Assembly: GCA_023249255.1 (NCBI GenBank)
Contig: JAHFCY010000180.1
Span: 1-6,918 of the forward strand
DNA: 6,918 nucleotides
Source: Candidatus Lindowiibacteriota bacterium
Lineage (GTDB): Bacteria > Lindowbacteria > 2-12-FULL-62-27
Direction: 5' to 3'
Positions 1 to 6,532 of this stretch are shown here, in pieces. The position numbers and the translations under genes were made by a program. The stretch's first letter is position 1; the number at the start of each line of letters is the position of its first letter. A model generated the notes under the pieces. It had not been told where the DNA came from and ran no database searches. It worked only from the letters and a program-made list of their open reading frames with translations.

Positions 1-19
1 ATCCGGCATATGATATCAT
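1..19 (-). CDS. Possible start of the next operon gene, cut by the window edge
   Basis: Two minus-strand starts remain open to the left edge: ATG at 19 (M I S Y A G) and ATG at 9 in another frame (M P D). The strong Shine-Dalgarno sequence at 73-81 implies a gene here, and in many bacteria the next gene would be rsfS (ribosome silencing factor). The visible part is too short to identify anything or to choose between the frames. Confidence 0.25.
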
Positions 20-63
20 GATATCATGATATCATGATATATATCATGATATCATGATATCAC
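12..63. repeat. Tandem GATATCAT array containing a 44-base perfect palindrome
   Basis: Three copies of GATATCAT (12-35) are followed by a stretched copy, GATATATATCAT (36-47), then one more copy and a final one ending in C (56-63). Because the unit is made of self-complementary pieces (GATATC and TCATGA), bases 19-62 form a perfect palindrome centred between 40 and 41. The 8-base period is not a multiple of three, and each normal unit contains ATGA. The array lies outside the recognised genes, between the LCP gene and whatever follows. It could be a slippage-prone simple repeat, a hairpin in the mRNA, a protein-binding array or an assembly artefact at a contig end. It has no T-run and does not look like a standard terminator. 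Confidence 0.9.
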
Positions 64-72
64 TTCGTCAGG

Positions 73-81
73 CCTCCCCCC
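73..81 (-). promoter_or_regulatory. Strong Shine-Dalgarno sequence after the LCP gene
   Basis: GGGGGGAGG stands ten bases after the LCP stop codon. Nine bases further on is a GTG (63-61), an ideal distance, but that GTG opens only a three-codon frame because it lies in the GATATCAT array. The site suggests that another operon gene begins nearby, toward or beyond the left edge. Confidence 0.5.
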
Positions 82-90
82 ACAGCGGAT

Positions 91-1266
91 TCAGCGGATA
101 TCCCGCCCGATGATCACAGTCACGTCTACCATCCACTTGGGGTTGATATCCTGGCGGAGAACCCCGGCGTTGACCAGTTCCCGCACGCGTTCGGCGGAGC
201 GAAGATATCCGGCTCTGTCGACGATCTGCGTGACCTCATAGTCCCGGCGGTCGGCGTTTCCCATTTCGACGATGTCGATATCCGGATATTCATCCAGTTG
301 CTCGCGGATGCGGGCCGCCACGTTTGGCGCGCCCGAGCCGTTCAGGAGCTGGACGGTGATCCGGGATTTCGGGGCTGAGGCCTGAATGAGCGGTTTAAGC
401 TCTTTCGGCAACGATGAAACGAACTCCCGGTACGACAGCCAGTACACCGCCCCGTTGATATCGGACTGGCCCGGAATGGATTTGACGTCGAGCGATGACA
501 CCGGCACGTCTGTCATGGCTGTAAACAACTTCAGAATGGACGGCGATGAGATGTGCGTGAACGACAATACAAGTTCGTGGCGAAACCAATCGTAGGATAG
601 ATGCTGTTTCAACCTCCGCAGAACTGCGACGGCCAGACGTTTCCCCCGAAAGAGTTGCCCCCGTAGTCCGAGGCCGTCAAACCGGTATGACAAATACATC
701 TGTGTCTTGTCCGAATCGAAAAAGATTTCTTCGCCCTGCGGAATCTCCACCCAGTCGGAGAACCGGTCAAATGCGCCGGTCGGGGAGGACCGAAAACTGA
801 TACGGGCCGGCACATCGACGAATATTCCTCCCATGAGATCGATCAGCCGCAAAAAATGGCTCATCGGCAACACGGCCGTGAACGTCAAATCCGGCCCGAA
901 CAACATCTGCAGTCGCCGATGGATTTCTTCGAAACTATTTTTGGCGTAGGCTGATTCAAGGGTCAGCGGCATGGAGCCCCGGTTGGAAATCGAGAGGGAG
1001 TCCTCGAGCGATTTTTCGAGACAGATTGAAATCGGAACGTGGTAAATGAACAGATTACCCGACAGGGGTTCGTACGAAATCACGGCGGCGCTGCGCAGAG
1101 ATTCATCTTTGTCCGGCAACAGCACCACGGCTGTTACCCGGCGGCCCTCGTCCAGGACCCGGCCGACATCCTTGGGGGTCCGGTGCTCGGCGAAACTCCA
1201 ATACATCCACCACGCAACGGCGACGATGAGGACAACGCCGATAAATCGAGCGATGCGGCCGATCAC
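91..1266 (-). CDS. Divergent LCP (LytR-CpsA-Psr) family membrane protein with LytR_C domain
   Basis: This 391-residue protein starts at GTG and ends with TGA. A single N-terminal membrane segment (about residues 7-24, IGVVLIVAVAWW core) anchors it with the rest outside the cytoplasm. Residues about 45-230 resemble an LCP domain: VLPMSHFLRLIDLMGGIFVDVP at 132-153 matches the typical 'F..LID.LGG..V.VP' block, and QMYLSYRF with later R208 and R210 matches the 'aLaY.R.R...R..RQ' block. Residues 302-390 form a LytR_C domain (ITVQLLNGSG, then AARIREQL, ending VTVIIGRD). LCP enzymes attach undecaprenyl-linked glycopolymers to the cell wall. Here several residues usually needed are missing: the R-x-D-T region reads RSAAV (58-62) and the PRD motif reads PIS (78-80). 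It may have altered or no transferase activity. Location after nadD-yqeK is common for LCP genes. Confidence 0.8.
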   Translation of the reverse strand: MIGRIARFIGVVLIVAVAWWMYWSFAEHRTPKDVGRVLDEGRRVTAVVLLPDKDESLRSAAVISYEPLSGNLFIYHVPISICLEKSLEDSLSISNRGSMPLTLESAYAKNSFEEIHRRLQMLFGPDLTFTAVLPMSHFLRLIDLMGGIFVDVPARISFRSSPTGAFDRFSDWVEIPQGEEIFFDSDKTQMYLSYRFDGLGLRGQLFRGKRLAVAVLRRLKQHLSYDWFRHELVLSFTHISSPSILKLFTAMTDVPVSSLDVKSIPGQSDINGAVYWLSYREFVSSLPKELKPLIQASAPKSRITVQLLNGSGAPNVAARIREQLDEYPDIDIVEMGNADRRDYEVTQIVDRAGYLRSAERVRELVNAGVLRQDINPKWMVDVTVIIGRDIR

Positions 1267-1270
1267 GCCA

Positions 1271-1870
1271 TCATCCTCCCTTCGCGGCGGGAACCACGGG
1301 ACTTTCCAGTTTCAGCAGATGATTATAGAGCGCGATCGACTTGGGATGGATTGTCTTGTTTCTCAAAATTAAAAATCGGATTTTGAACGATACCGCCTCC
1401 AGCGCCGCCAGCCGTAAATTCCGCTCAGCCGTCGCGCGAACCGAAGCACATTCCTCATAAGGCCTTGTCGGTTCGGCAAAATCGGCGATGTAGAGAATTT
1501 GCTCCTCTTTGCCGAACGGCGCAAATCCGGTCGTGTGGCCGCGCACAGCCCGTATAAATTCCTCCGGCGGGTTGTGTTCTTTCCGAAACAGGGCGGCCGA
1601 GGCGGCCGAATGAAGAAGCGAAGGGCTGTTCGACTCATCCTCATCAAAAATGATCGCTTCTTCTTCTGCCGTCCGGCGCATCGCATCCAGATCCATGGTT
1701 TTTCCGAGATCGTGGTAGAGTCCGGCAGCATAGATCCAGTCTGGATCCACGCCGTGGACTTTTGCCAGATGTTCGGCATAGGCCGCAACCTCCAGACTGT
1801 GCTCAAACAATTTCACGGATATCCTCGATCGAAGACTGATTTCGATCTGGTGCCGGTCAGGAGCGGCCAC
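1271..1870 (-). CDS. yqeK: YqeK-family HD-domain phosphohydrolase
   Basis: This protein has 199 residues from a GTG start. YqeK-family proteins are HD-domain metal enzymes; characterised members split diadenosine tetraphosphate symmetrically to ADP. Metal-ligand candidates are in place: H24 in FEHSLEVA, H53-D54 in GLYHDLGK, H87 in SLLHSAASA, H112 in VRGHTTGFAPFGKEEQ, and D130 in LYIADFAEP-R. The stretch HTTG...E..LYIADFAEP is highly characteristic of YqeK. The start at 1870 is preferred because CGGAGGG lies eight bases before it; a TTG 21 bases earlier is possible but poorly placed. The gene overlaps nadD by 14 bases and ends just before the LCP gene, whose ribosome binding site lies in its last codons. 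Its position after nadD is the usual one. Cleaving dinucleotide alarmones is a plausible role, but substrate was not tested here. Confidence 0.9.
   Translation of the reverse strand: MAAPDRHQIEISLRSRISVKLFEHSLEVAAYAEHLAKVHGVDPDWIYAAGLYHDLGKTMDLDAMRRTAEEEAIIFDEDESNSPSLLHSAASAALFRKEHNPPEEFIRAVRGHTTGFAPFGKEEQILYIADFAEPTRPYEECASVRATAERNLRLAALEAVSFKIRFLILRNKTIHPKSIALYNHLLKLESPVVPAAKGG
1275..1282 (-). promoter_or_regulatory. Ribosome binding site of the LCP gene
   Basis: AAGGGAGG lies at the end of yqeK, eight bases before a GTG at 1266. Two ATG codons in between (1274 and 1271) are closer than normal spacing and run into a TGA after two or three codons, so they are not the gene start. The site supports the GTG. 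Confidence 0.75.
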
Positions 1871-2444
1871 GGTAAAGTCCCTCCGATTCAATCAGGACAC
1901 GAACCGCTTCCGGAACCAGATATCGAATGCTGCTTCCTTCTGCAATCCTGTTCCGGATATCCGTCGAAGAAATATTCAGCCCCGGAATGTCCACGATCCG
2001 AAGAAATGGCCGAAATTCTTCGGGTGGCGCAGCCAATTCGGCGCCCGGCCGCCGCACCGCCACAATTTTCGCCATACTGACGATGTCCTGCCAGCAACGC
2101 CAGGTAGCCAACGCCGCAACGAGATCTGAGCCGATAATCCAGTACAATTCGTCCGATGGACGACTGCGTTTTAATTCGGCAAGCGTGTCTACCGTGTACG
2201 ACGCCCCGCCCCTCTGAATTTCGTTGTCCGAGGCCTCAAACGACAGATGATCCTGCAGGGCGGCTTCCAGCATTCTCAGGCGCAAGCGGGCGGGCGCAAT
2301 CGGCGCGGACGATTTGTGCGGCGGTTGAAATGCCGGAACGAAGAGGATTTTTTCAAGGTCAAGGGCGTCTCGAACGGATTCGGCGGCAATCAAATGGCCG
2401 AGATGCACCGGATCAAATGATCCACCGAGGATTCCAACACGCAT
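1857..2444 (-). CDS. nadD: Nicotinate-nucleotide adenylyltransferase
   Basis: This 195-residue cytoplasmic enzyme transfers AMP from ATP to nicotinate mononucleotide, giving nicotinate adenine dinucleotide on the way to NAD. The nucleotidyltransferase signatures are intact: GILGGSFDPVHLGHL at 4-18 with the HxGH motif at 14-17, FVPAFQPPHK at 35-44, IIGSD at 103-107, and ISSTDIR at 158-164 followed by YLVPEAV. The open frame extends 53 codons further upstream into proA, but that part matches nothing in NadD. The ATG at 2444, four bases after the proA TGA, gives the standard beginning MRVGILGGSFDP. The ribosome binding site is weak, so coupling to proA is likely. The last 14 bases overlap yqeK. 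The nadD-yqeK pair is common in bacteria. Confidence 0.97.
   Translation of the reverse strand: MRVGILGGSFDPVHLGHLIAAESVRDALDLEKILFVPAFQPPHKSSAPIAPARLRLRMLEAALQDHLSFEASDNEIQRGGASYTVDTLAELKRSRPSDELYWIIGSDLVAALATWRCWQDIVSMAKIVAVRRPGAELAAPPEEFRPFLRIVDIPGLNISSTDIRNRIAEGSSIRYLVPEAVRVLIESEGLYRGRS
1879..1885 (-). promoter_or_regulatory. Ribosome binding site of yqeK, inside nadD
   Basis: CGGAGGG on the coding strand lies eight bases before a GTG at 1870. The reading frame could be opened further upstream at a TTG (1891), but that codon precedes this site and would not be served by it. The site therefore favours the GTG start. Confidence 0.7.
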
Positions 2445-2448
2445 TCCG

Positions 2449-3711
2449 TCACACGCGAATCTGGCCGGTGCCGTAGCCGATATATTTCGTGGACGTGAGG
2501 TCCTCCGCGCCCATGGGCCCGCGAGCGTGAAGTTTGTCCGTGCTGATGCCGACTTCGGCGCCAAGGCCAAATTCCCCTCCGTCGGAGAGGCGGGTCGAGG
2601 CATTCACAAAAAGCGTGGCCGAATCAACCCGATCCAAAAACACGCGCGTGGCTGCCGCGTTTCGCGTCACTATCGAATCCGTGTGGTGACTGCCCAATGC
2701 GTTGATGTGATCGATTGCCGCATCCAGAGAATCGACCACTTTCACTGCAACGATCAAATCCAGAAATTCCCTCCCAAAATCATCCGCCCTCGCGGGGCGG
2801 ACGGCCACACCTTTTCGACTCAAAATTCCACGTGTTCCGGGGCAACCGCGAATCTCGACCCCGACAAGTTCATATGACCGGCCGATCGCGGGCAGGAACC
2901 GTTCCGCGATGTTCCGGTGCACCAGGAGGGTTTCCATCGCGTTGCAGACCCCGGGCCGCTGAACTTTGGCGTTGTAACAGATTTTCTGGGCAACAGACAA
3001 ATCGGCCGCCTCGTCCACGTAGACGTGACAGATCCCAAGGTAATGTTTGATAACAGGAATCCTCGCCGACCGGACAACCTCCCGAATCAATCCAGGGCCT
3101 CCGCGCGGAATCGCCACATCAACCAGCCCCTCGGCGCCTAAAATGGCCTTCACGAGTCGCCGGTCCGGATTGTCCACGAATAGCACGCAATCCCGGGAAA
3201 ATCCTTCGGCCCAAAGCGCGTCACGAAAACAGGATGCCATCACGCGGCTGGTCCGGATGGCCTCCCGGCCCGTCCGAAGCACGACGGCATTTCCGGACCG
3301 GATTGCCAGCGCGGCGGCGTCAGCTGTGACATTCGGCCGTGATTCGTAAATGATCGCGACCACGCCAATCGGAACACGGACTTTGTCGATCCGCAGTCCG
3401 TTCGGACGCTTTCGGGAGATAATGATCTGACCGACCGGATCGGGCTGGGCCGCCACAGCGCGAACACCATCGACAATCTTTTTCAAGCGCTCCTCATTCA
3501 GCATGAGGCGATCCATGAACGCTTTTGAATTTTGCAGGCTTGCGATGTCCTTTTTATTTTCCGACAGGACATGGGTTCGCCGTCTCATCAGAAGATCGGC
3601 TGCCCGCCGGATCACCGCCGTCCGTTTTCGAGGCGGCGCGGCGCCAATGTCCAGCTGGGCCTGTTTGGCCCGTCGAATTCGCCCAAGAAAGCTGTGAATC
3701 AGATCCGCCAT
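2449..3711 (-). CDS. proA: Gamma-glutamyl phosphate reductase
   Basis: This 420-residue enzyme reduces gamma-glutamyl phosphate with NADPH to glutamate semialdehyde, which cyclises to the immediate proline precursor. It belongs to the aldehyde dehydrogenase superfamily. Landmarks are VPIGVVAIIYESRPNVT at 113-129, SGNAVVLRTGREA at 139-151, DNPDR at 180-184, IPRGGPGLI at 201-209, GICHVYVDEA at 226-235, and the catalytic cysteine C256 in NAKVQRPGVCN. The C-terminal block VNASTRLSDGGEFGLGAEVGIST is followed by KLHARGPMG. Length is close to the E. coli enzyme. The start chosen is ATG 3711, because the ribosome binding site fits it better than the GTG two codons earlier. The gene lies 12 bases after proB and four bases before nadD. 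Keeping proB and proA adjacent suits delivery of a labile intermediate. Confidence 0.97.
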   Translation of the reverse strand: MADLIHSFLGRIRRAKQAQLDIGAAPPRKRTAVIRRAADLLMRRRTHVLSENKKDIASLQNSKAFMDRLMLNEERLKKIVDGVRAVAAQPDPVGQIIISRKRPNGLRIDKVRVPIGVVAIIYESRPNVTADAAALAIRSGNAVVLRTGREAIRTSRVMASCFRDALWAEGFSRDCVLFVDNPDRRLVKAILGAEGLVDVAIPRGGPGLIREVVRSARIPVIKHYLGICHVYVDEAADLSVAQKICYNAKVQRPGVCNAMETLLVHRNIAERFLPAIGRSYELVGVEIRGCPGTRGILSRKGVAVRPARADDFGREFLDLIVAVKVVDSLDAAIDHINALGSHHTDSIVTRNAAATRVFLDRVDSATLFVNASTRLSDGGEFGLGAEVGISTDKLHARGPMGAEDLTSTKYIGYGTGQIRV

Positions 3712-3718
3712 GATCACT

Positions 3719-3725
3719 CTCCCTT
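3719..3725 (-). promoter_or_regulatory. Ribosome binding site of proA, deciding its start
   Basis: AAGGGAG overlaps the TAA stop of proB. A GTG in the proA frame lies only one base after GGGAG, too close for initiation. The ATG two codons later is seven bases away, the usual spacing. This favours the ATG at 3711 over the GTG at 3717. Confidence 0.75.
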
Positions 3726-4896
3726 ATTTCATCACTGCCAGATCGTCGCGGTGAATAACTTCCGCAGGCGCATCATCCTTGTCGGACAGATGGAGGCGGC
3801 TTCGGATGGCGGAGGAGGGGTTACCGGCAATGGCCGCCACTTCTTCCGCCGAATAAAACGAAATCCCCCTCGCAATTTCGCGGCCGTCTTCCGTTGTCAC
3901 GGACACACAGCCATTGCGGGGAAACGTCCCGACGACCCGGACGATTCCACTGGCCAAGAGACTCTTTCCGTTCTTCGTGAGTGCCGCCGCCGCCCCTCGG
4001 TCAACCACGATTTCACCCGCCGACGCTGGAAAAAATGAAAGCCAGATTTTTTTCCCTTTCAGCGCTCTCTCGCTCGGCAAAAATAAAGTTCCAGCCGGAT
4101 CGCCGGCGAGAACCGACTTCAAAACATCCTTGGTGCGGCCATTGGCGATCACAACCGGAACGCCGGAGGACAGAGCCACCTGCGCCGCCTTCAACTTCGC
4201 CGAGATCCCGCCGATGGTGAATCCGCGCCGGCCGCTCCGGTTCGGCCGGGCCGCCGCCGGAATCCATTCAGGACGGATGGACCTGACCGTCCGGATCACG
4301 CGCCGGCCGGCGCCGCTGTCGGCCGGATCGTAAAATCCGTCGACGTCGGTGAGGATCACCAGAAGATCCGCATCCAACATTGCGGCTACAAGCGCCGAGA
4401 GTTTGTCGTTGTCGCCAAACGTCAGCTCCTCCACGGCGACCGTGTCGTTTTCATTCACGATTGGCACAACGCCAAGATCCAGCACCCGCGTCAGCGCGTT
4501 CTTCGCGTTGAGATACCGGTGGCGATCCTGCAAGCCGTCGTTTGTCAGCAATAGCTGGGAGACGGTGACATCGTGTGATTCAAACGCATCCGTCCACGCC
4601 TGCATGAGTTTCGGCTGTCCGACGGCTGCCGTCGCCTGAAGACTCGCCACGTCGGACGGCCTGCGTGACAATCCCAGATGCATCATGCCAAATCCAACTG
4701 CGCCGGACGAAATCAGGACGACCTGGCGGCGCGGCGGACCCTGACGGATCGCCGCAATCTGCGCCGCAAGCGCGCGCAGACAGGCACGGTCCACGCCTGT
4801 GTCAGCCCGGCGGAGGATTGACGTGCCGATTTTGACGACCACCCGGCGGGCGAATTCAAAATTTCGCCGGAAAGATTCAGTCTCCTGTGTTGACAT
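3724..4896 (-). CDS. proB: Glutamate 5-kinase with C-terminal PUA domain
   Basis: This 390-residue enzyme phosphorylates L-glutamate with ATP to gamma-glutamyl phosphate, the first step of proline synthesis in the cytoplasm. The amino-acid kinase domain covers about residues 17-265: VVVKIGTS at 19-26, SSGAVGFG at 63-70, VNEND at 147-151, FGDNDKLSALVAAMLDADLLV at 160-180 and ILTDVDGFYDP at 181-191. A PUA domain follows (about 283-365, with GEIVVDRGAAAAL and SLLASGIVRVVG), as in the two-domain E. coli-type enzyme. The loop normally written GTGGM-x-TK reads TIGGISAK at 227-234, a mild departure. The ATG at 4896 has no strong ribosome binding site in the 16-base gap after obg, so coupling is likely. 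The product is unstable and is handed to ProA, encoded directly downstream; feedback inhibition by proline is known for the family. Confidence 0.97.
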   Translation of the reverse strand: MSTQETESFRRNFEFARRVVVKIGTSILRRADTGVDRACLRALAAQIAAIRQGPPRRQVVLISSGAVGFGMMHLGLSRRPSDVASLQATAAVGQPKLMQAWTDAFESHDVTVSQLLLTNDGLQDRHRYLNAKNALTRVLDLGVVPIVNENDTVAVEELTFGDNDKLSALVAAMLDADLLVILTDVDGFYDPADSGAGRRVIRTVRSIRPEWIPAAARPNRSGRRGFTIGGISAKLKAAQVALSSGVPVVIANGRTKDVLKSVLAGDPAGTLFLPSERALKGKKIWLSFFPASAGEIVVDRGAAAALTKNGKSLLASGIVRVVGTFPRNGCVSVTTEDGREIARGISFYSAEEVAAIAGNPSSAIRSRLHLSDKDDAPAEVIHRDDLAVMK

Positions 4897-4912
4897 CAGA
4901 CCGGACTATATC

Positions 4913-6241
4913 TCAAGCGCTCAAATACTCAATCTGTAACAGGCCCACACGCACCGGCGTCCCCGGCGCGCATTTTTCCATGGCGAGCATCCGGAACACG
5001 CCGTCCGAGCGAAGCTTTTCGACAAACCATTGCCGGGCCTCGGTGTTGTCCGCCGGAAGCATGGCCGCCAGCTCCTCCCACTCCCGCGAAACAATCCGGA
5101 ATCCGCCGTCCGACTCCGCTGAAACAAAAGCCGCGCCGGATTCGAGGAGCATCGTCTCCGGTTGCGTGCGTTCCGCGGCCGGCAGGGCCGACCAGAGATT
5201 GTCAATTTTTTTTGAGAGCGGGGGCACGCCCGTCCCCTTTTTTGCGCTGACCGCGATTAAATTTTCGCCGATTGTTTTGCTCCAGATTTTCACCGGGGCC
5301 TTTGGGTACAAATCAAGTTTGTTCACAGCCACAAGCCTCGCGCGCTCCCAGATGGCCTTGTTAAAATGACAGATTTCATCACGCAAAAGCTGATAATCCG
5401 CAAGGAGGATTCGACCGATCGCGGCGGCTCGGCCCCGGGTTGAACCGGCGCGAGATGGATCGGCGTCCAGTACAATGAGCAGTGCGCGGCTGCGCTCGAT
5501 GTGTTTTAAAAAGCGATTTCCAAGGCCGCGTCCCGCATGCGCGTCTTTCACGAGTCCCGGAATATCCGCGAGGATGATCGCCGCCGTCTCACCCCGGATC
5601 ACACCGAGATTGGGTGTGAGCGTCGTGAATGGATAAGCGGCGATTTTCGGGCGCGCGGCGGTCAAGGCCGACAGAAGCGTTGATTTTCCGGAATTGGGCA
5701 GGCCGACAATCGCCAGATCAGAGAGAAGTTTCAAGGAGAGACGGATATTCACGTTTTCGCCCGGTGCGCCCCGGAGGGCGAATCTCGGCAGACGATGCCG
5801 CGCCGACGAAAAACGAACGTTGCCTCCACCGCCCCGGCCGCCGCGCGCCGCACAGACCGTTTGTCCGTGCGCGACAATGTCGACGACAAACCGTCCTGCA
5901 GAGGCGGGTTCGCCCCGGGACTTCTCCAAGGAGGCGGATTCGGGGACGTCAAAAATCTCTGTGCCAAGCGGCACCCGAATCTGCATGTCCTTGCCGGCTT
6001 TGCCGGCGCACTGTTTGGGTCCGCCATTTTCTCCATGCGGAGCGACAAAGGTGGGATGAAGACTCAGATCCGAGAGAGTGGAGAGGTTTCGATCGCCGAT
6101 CAGAAAAATGCTGCCGCCCGTGCCTCCGTCGCCGCCATCGGGTCCGCCTTTGGGAACAAACTTCTCCCGGTGAAACGAAACACAGCCGCCGCCGCCGCGC
6201 CCGGCGCGCAGGCGCAGAACCACCTCGTCAACGAAAAACAC
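4913..6241 (-). CDS. obg: GTPase Obg/CgtA, ribosome assembly, with C-terminal OCT domain
   Basis: This 442-residue cytoplasmic GTPase belongs to the Obg/CgtA family, which acts in large-subunit maturation and growth control. Domains in order are the glycine-rich Obg fold (1 to about 170, with FHREKFVPKGGPDGGDGG at 23-40 and RGGRGGGGN at 133-141), the G domain, and an OCT domain (about 366-440). GTPase motifs are intact: GLPNSGKST at 180-188, PFTT at 204-207, DIPG at 226-229, NKLD at 307-310 and SAKKG at 332-336. The OCT domain is present only in some lineages. The start is a GTG matching the usual MFVDEV beginning of the family; no in-frame ATG or Shine-Dalgarno sequence lies just upstream. 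The gene sits between rpmA and proB, the classical rplU-rpmA-obg arrangement, and ends 16 bases before proB. Confidence 0.97.
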   Translation of the reverse strand: MFFVDEVVLRLRAGRGGGGCVSFHREKFVPKGGPDGGDGGTGGSIFLIGDRNLSTLSDLSLHPTFVAPHGENGGPKQCAGKAGKDMQIRVPLGTEIFDVPESASLEKSRGEPASAGRFVVDIVAHGQTVCAARGGRGGGGNVRFSSARHRLPRFALRGAPGENVNIRLSLKLLSDLAIVGLPNSGKSTLLSALTAARPKIAAYPFTTLTPNLGVIRGETAAIILADIPGLVKDAHAGRGLGNRFLKHIERSRALLIVLDADPSRAGSTRGRAAAIGRILLADYQLLRDEICHFNKAIWERARLVAVNKLDLYPKAPVKIWSKTIGENLIAVSAKKGTGVPPLSKKIDNLWSALPAAERTQPETMLLESGAAFVSAESDGGFRIVSREWEELAAMLPADNTEARQWFVEKLRSDGVFRMLAMEKCAPGTPVRVGLLQIEYLSA

Positions 6242-6262
6242 AAGGAAGAAGGAAGGGAGGTG
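6242..6262 (-). promoter_or_regulatory. Pyrimidine-only leader of obg with an anti-Shine-Dalgarno-like start
   Basis: The gap between the rpmA stop and the obg start is almost entirely C and T on the coding strand. It begins CACCTCCC, nearly the 3' tail of 16S rRNA itself (CACCTCC), and continues with repeated TTCC. obg therefore has no Shine-Dalgarno sequence in this gap. Such a leader might bind ribosomal protein S1, pair with a Shine-Dalgarno sequence elsewhere in the transcript, or simply leave obg to be translated by coupling to rpmA. The composition is seen directly; any role is inference. Confidence 0.45.
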
Positions 6263-6526
6263 CTAAGCCGTCAACGGCTGTGAAAGCACGTTGACGAACC
6301 GCCGGCCCATGCGGCGGATATGCATGACATACCCGTCAATGCAGGAAAACAGCGTATCATCCCTGCCGATTCCAACGTTTCGGCCTGGATGGAATGCCGT
6401 CCCACGCTGGCGCACAAGAATGCTGCCGGCCGACACGTACTCCCCGTGTGTCGCCTTGAGGCCGAGCCGTTTGGACTGGCTGTCGCGCCCGTTTTTGGTT
6501 GATCCCTGGCCTTTTTTATGAGCCAT
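6263..6526 (-). CDS. rpmA: Ribosomal protein bL27
   Basis: This is an 87-residue large-subunit ribosomal protein whose flexible N-terminus reaches toward the peptidyl transferase centre. The family pattern is plain: [16 protein letters not shown] at residues 1-16, then [32 protein letters not shown] and a C-terminal RRFVNVL. The length is normal. The start is fixed by a GGGAG site nine bases upstream and by an in-frame TGA (the prp stop) only two codons before the ATG. No N-terminal extension of the Firmicutes kind (hydrophobic, ending near FFA before the mature sequence) can be encoded. The gene ends with TAG at 6263-6265, 21 bases before obg. The middle section [16 protein letters not shown] is variable in the family and loosely resembles spirochaetal L27 proteins; that comparison is from memory. 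Confidence 0.97.
   Translation of the reverse strand: MAHKKGQGSTKNGRDSQSKRLGLKATHGEYVSAGSILVRQRGTAFHPGRNVGIGRDDTLFSCIDGYVMHIRRMGRRFVNVLSQPLTA
6266..6279. other. Small inverted repeat at the rpmA 3' end
   Basis: The bases AGCCGT and ACGGCT face each other around a two-base centre, just before the rpmA stop codon. In RNA this could form a five-base-pair stem with a four-base loop. No run of U follows; the next bases are a C/T mixture. It does not look like an intrinsic terminator, and obg must be transcribed through it. It may be chance within coding sequence. Confidence 0.3.
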
Positions 6527-6532
6527 TCTCGA

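Noticed and set aside
97-462. Five further GATATC sites in the end of the LCP gene, close to the GATATCAT array
   Set aside because: Four of the five are Asp-Ile codon pairs (GAT ATC) in frame, so codon choice explains them; they are not spaced regularly and do not share the full 8-base unit.
1499-2080. A 193-codon plus-strand open frame opposite yqeK and nadD
   Set aside because: Both genes beneath it are clear family members with intact motifs; the antisense product shows no recognisable domain.
2445-2603. Upstream extension of the nadD frame by 53 codons
   Set aside because: It lies inside proA in another frame and does not resemble NadD, whose normal start MRVGILGGSFDP coincides with the ATG at 2444.
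3532-4038. A 168-codon plus-strand open frame spanning proA and proB
   Set aside because: It crosses two real genes and their junction on the opposite strand and looks like chance coding in GC-rich DNA.
6266-6279. Inverted repeat as an intrinsic terminator between rpmA and obg
   Set aside because: The stem is short and no U-run follows; termination here would cut off obg and the rest of the operon.
5629-6294. A 221-codon plus-strand open frame opposite obg
   Set aside because: It lies antisense to a fully recognised Obg, is rich in Arg and Pro as expected of a shadow of GC-rich codons, and shows no known family.
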